5,177 nt of DNA from an uncultured Oscillibacter sp. (GTDB taxonomy: Bacteria; Bacillota; Clostridia; Oscillospirales; Oscillospiraceae): assembly GCA_910585165.1 (NCBI GenBank), contig CAJUBX010000115.1, positions 1-5,177 of the forward strand, read 5' to 3'. Both the position numbers and the translations under genes were made by a program. The notes below the pieces were generated by a model, which worked only from the letters and a program-made list of their open reading frames with translations, did no database searches and had not been told where the DNA came from. Positions 5,127-5,177 of this stretch are shown here, piece by piece. Within the stretch, counting starts at the first letter, position 1. Every line of letters begins with the position of its first letter.

Positions 5127-5177
5127 GGAACCGCTGATTAAAGCATCGGAACAAGGAAAAAGAGGCAATCAGAGATA
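5127..5177 (-). pseudogene. Possible severed 5' part of the SWIM-BRCT gene (or end of another element)
   Basis: Removing the insertion and one TTAG copy joins this stretch to the SWIM-BRCT frame. On the minus strand the joined frame has no stop from 5175 through the junction, reading SLIASFSLFRCFNQRFPNC before RQSEAAARR. The original start would be beyond the window. The fragment is only about 17 codons, so an open frame here is weak evidence. The plus-strand text TTAGGGAACCGCTGATTAAA could equally be the outer end of another insertion sequence. Confidence 0.3.

Larger units (their letters stand above)
2942..5177. mobile_element. One end of an integrated serine-recombinase element (other end off-window)
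   Basis: The region starts at the altered 3' end of the sleB-like gene and holds two minus-strand genes, a SWIM-BRCT protein and a large serine recombinase, overlapping by ATGA. Both genes are less GC-rich than the left part of the window. No conjugation, phage structural or replication gene is visible, so integrative conjugative element, mobilizable island and prophage remain open. The right boundary is not in view and 5177 is only the window edge. A smaller insertion sits inside it at 4950-5122. Confidence 0.55.

Noticed and set aside
4775..5137. Two plus-strand frames over the SWIM gene start and the insertion
   Set aside because: Both are antisense to the SWIM coding region, lack ribosome sites, and are composed of insertion and gene shadow.

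Overview
The window looks like chromosome of a GC-rich, spore-forming gut-type Clostridia (Oscillospiraceae-like: Flavonifractor, Oscillibacter or Intestinimonas relatives) carrying one end of an integrated mobile element. The lineage is inferred from the mix of a SpoIIQ-like M23 protein, a four-Cys TSCPD protein and a short SleB-type hydrolase, from strong Shine-Dalgarno sites, and from GC-rich codons with short GC-rich terminators. No species can be named.

Left part (1-2940, all genes on +): a repeat end and a hairpin lie upstream of a membrane-anchored M23 (SpoIIQ/LytM-like) protein at 164-874, which ends in a strong terminator. A probable promoter overlapping that terminator starts a two-gene unit: a small TSCPD/TIGR03905-type protein (1005-1262) and a GT4 glycosyltransferase (1280-2410). 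Two hairpins follow, then a SleB-like cell wall hydrolase (2516-2977). Its last dozen residues do not look native to the family.

Right part (about 2940-5177, genes on -): the composition turns AT-rich just before the convergent 3' end of a large serine recombinase (2972-4309). This gene overlaps by ATGA with an upstream gene for a SWIM zinc-finger protein with a probable C-terminal BRCT domain (4306-4989). I read this as one end of a serine-recombinase element integrated at the 3' end of the sleB-like gene. Its other end is outside the window.

At 4950-5122 there is a 173-bp MITE-like insertion: 18-bp terminal inverted repeats matching at 16 of 18 positions, flanked by TTAG direct repeats. 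It supplies the apparent GTG start and the first 13 codons of the SWIM-BRCT gene. That gene's original 5' end was therefore probably displaced, and it may be damaged or driven from the insertion. A 15-bp exact copy of the same terminal repeat lies at 39-53. No new defence system, CRISPR array, tRNA or rRNA was seen.
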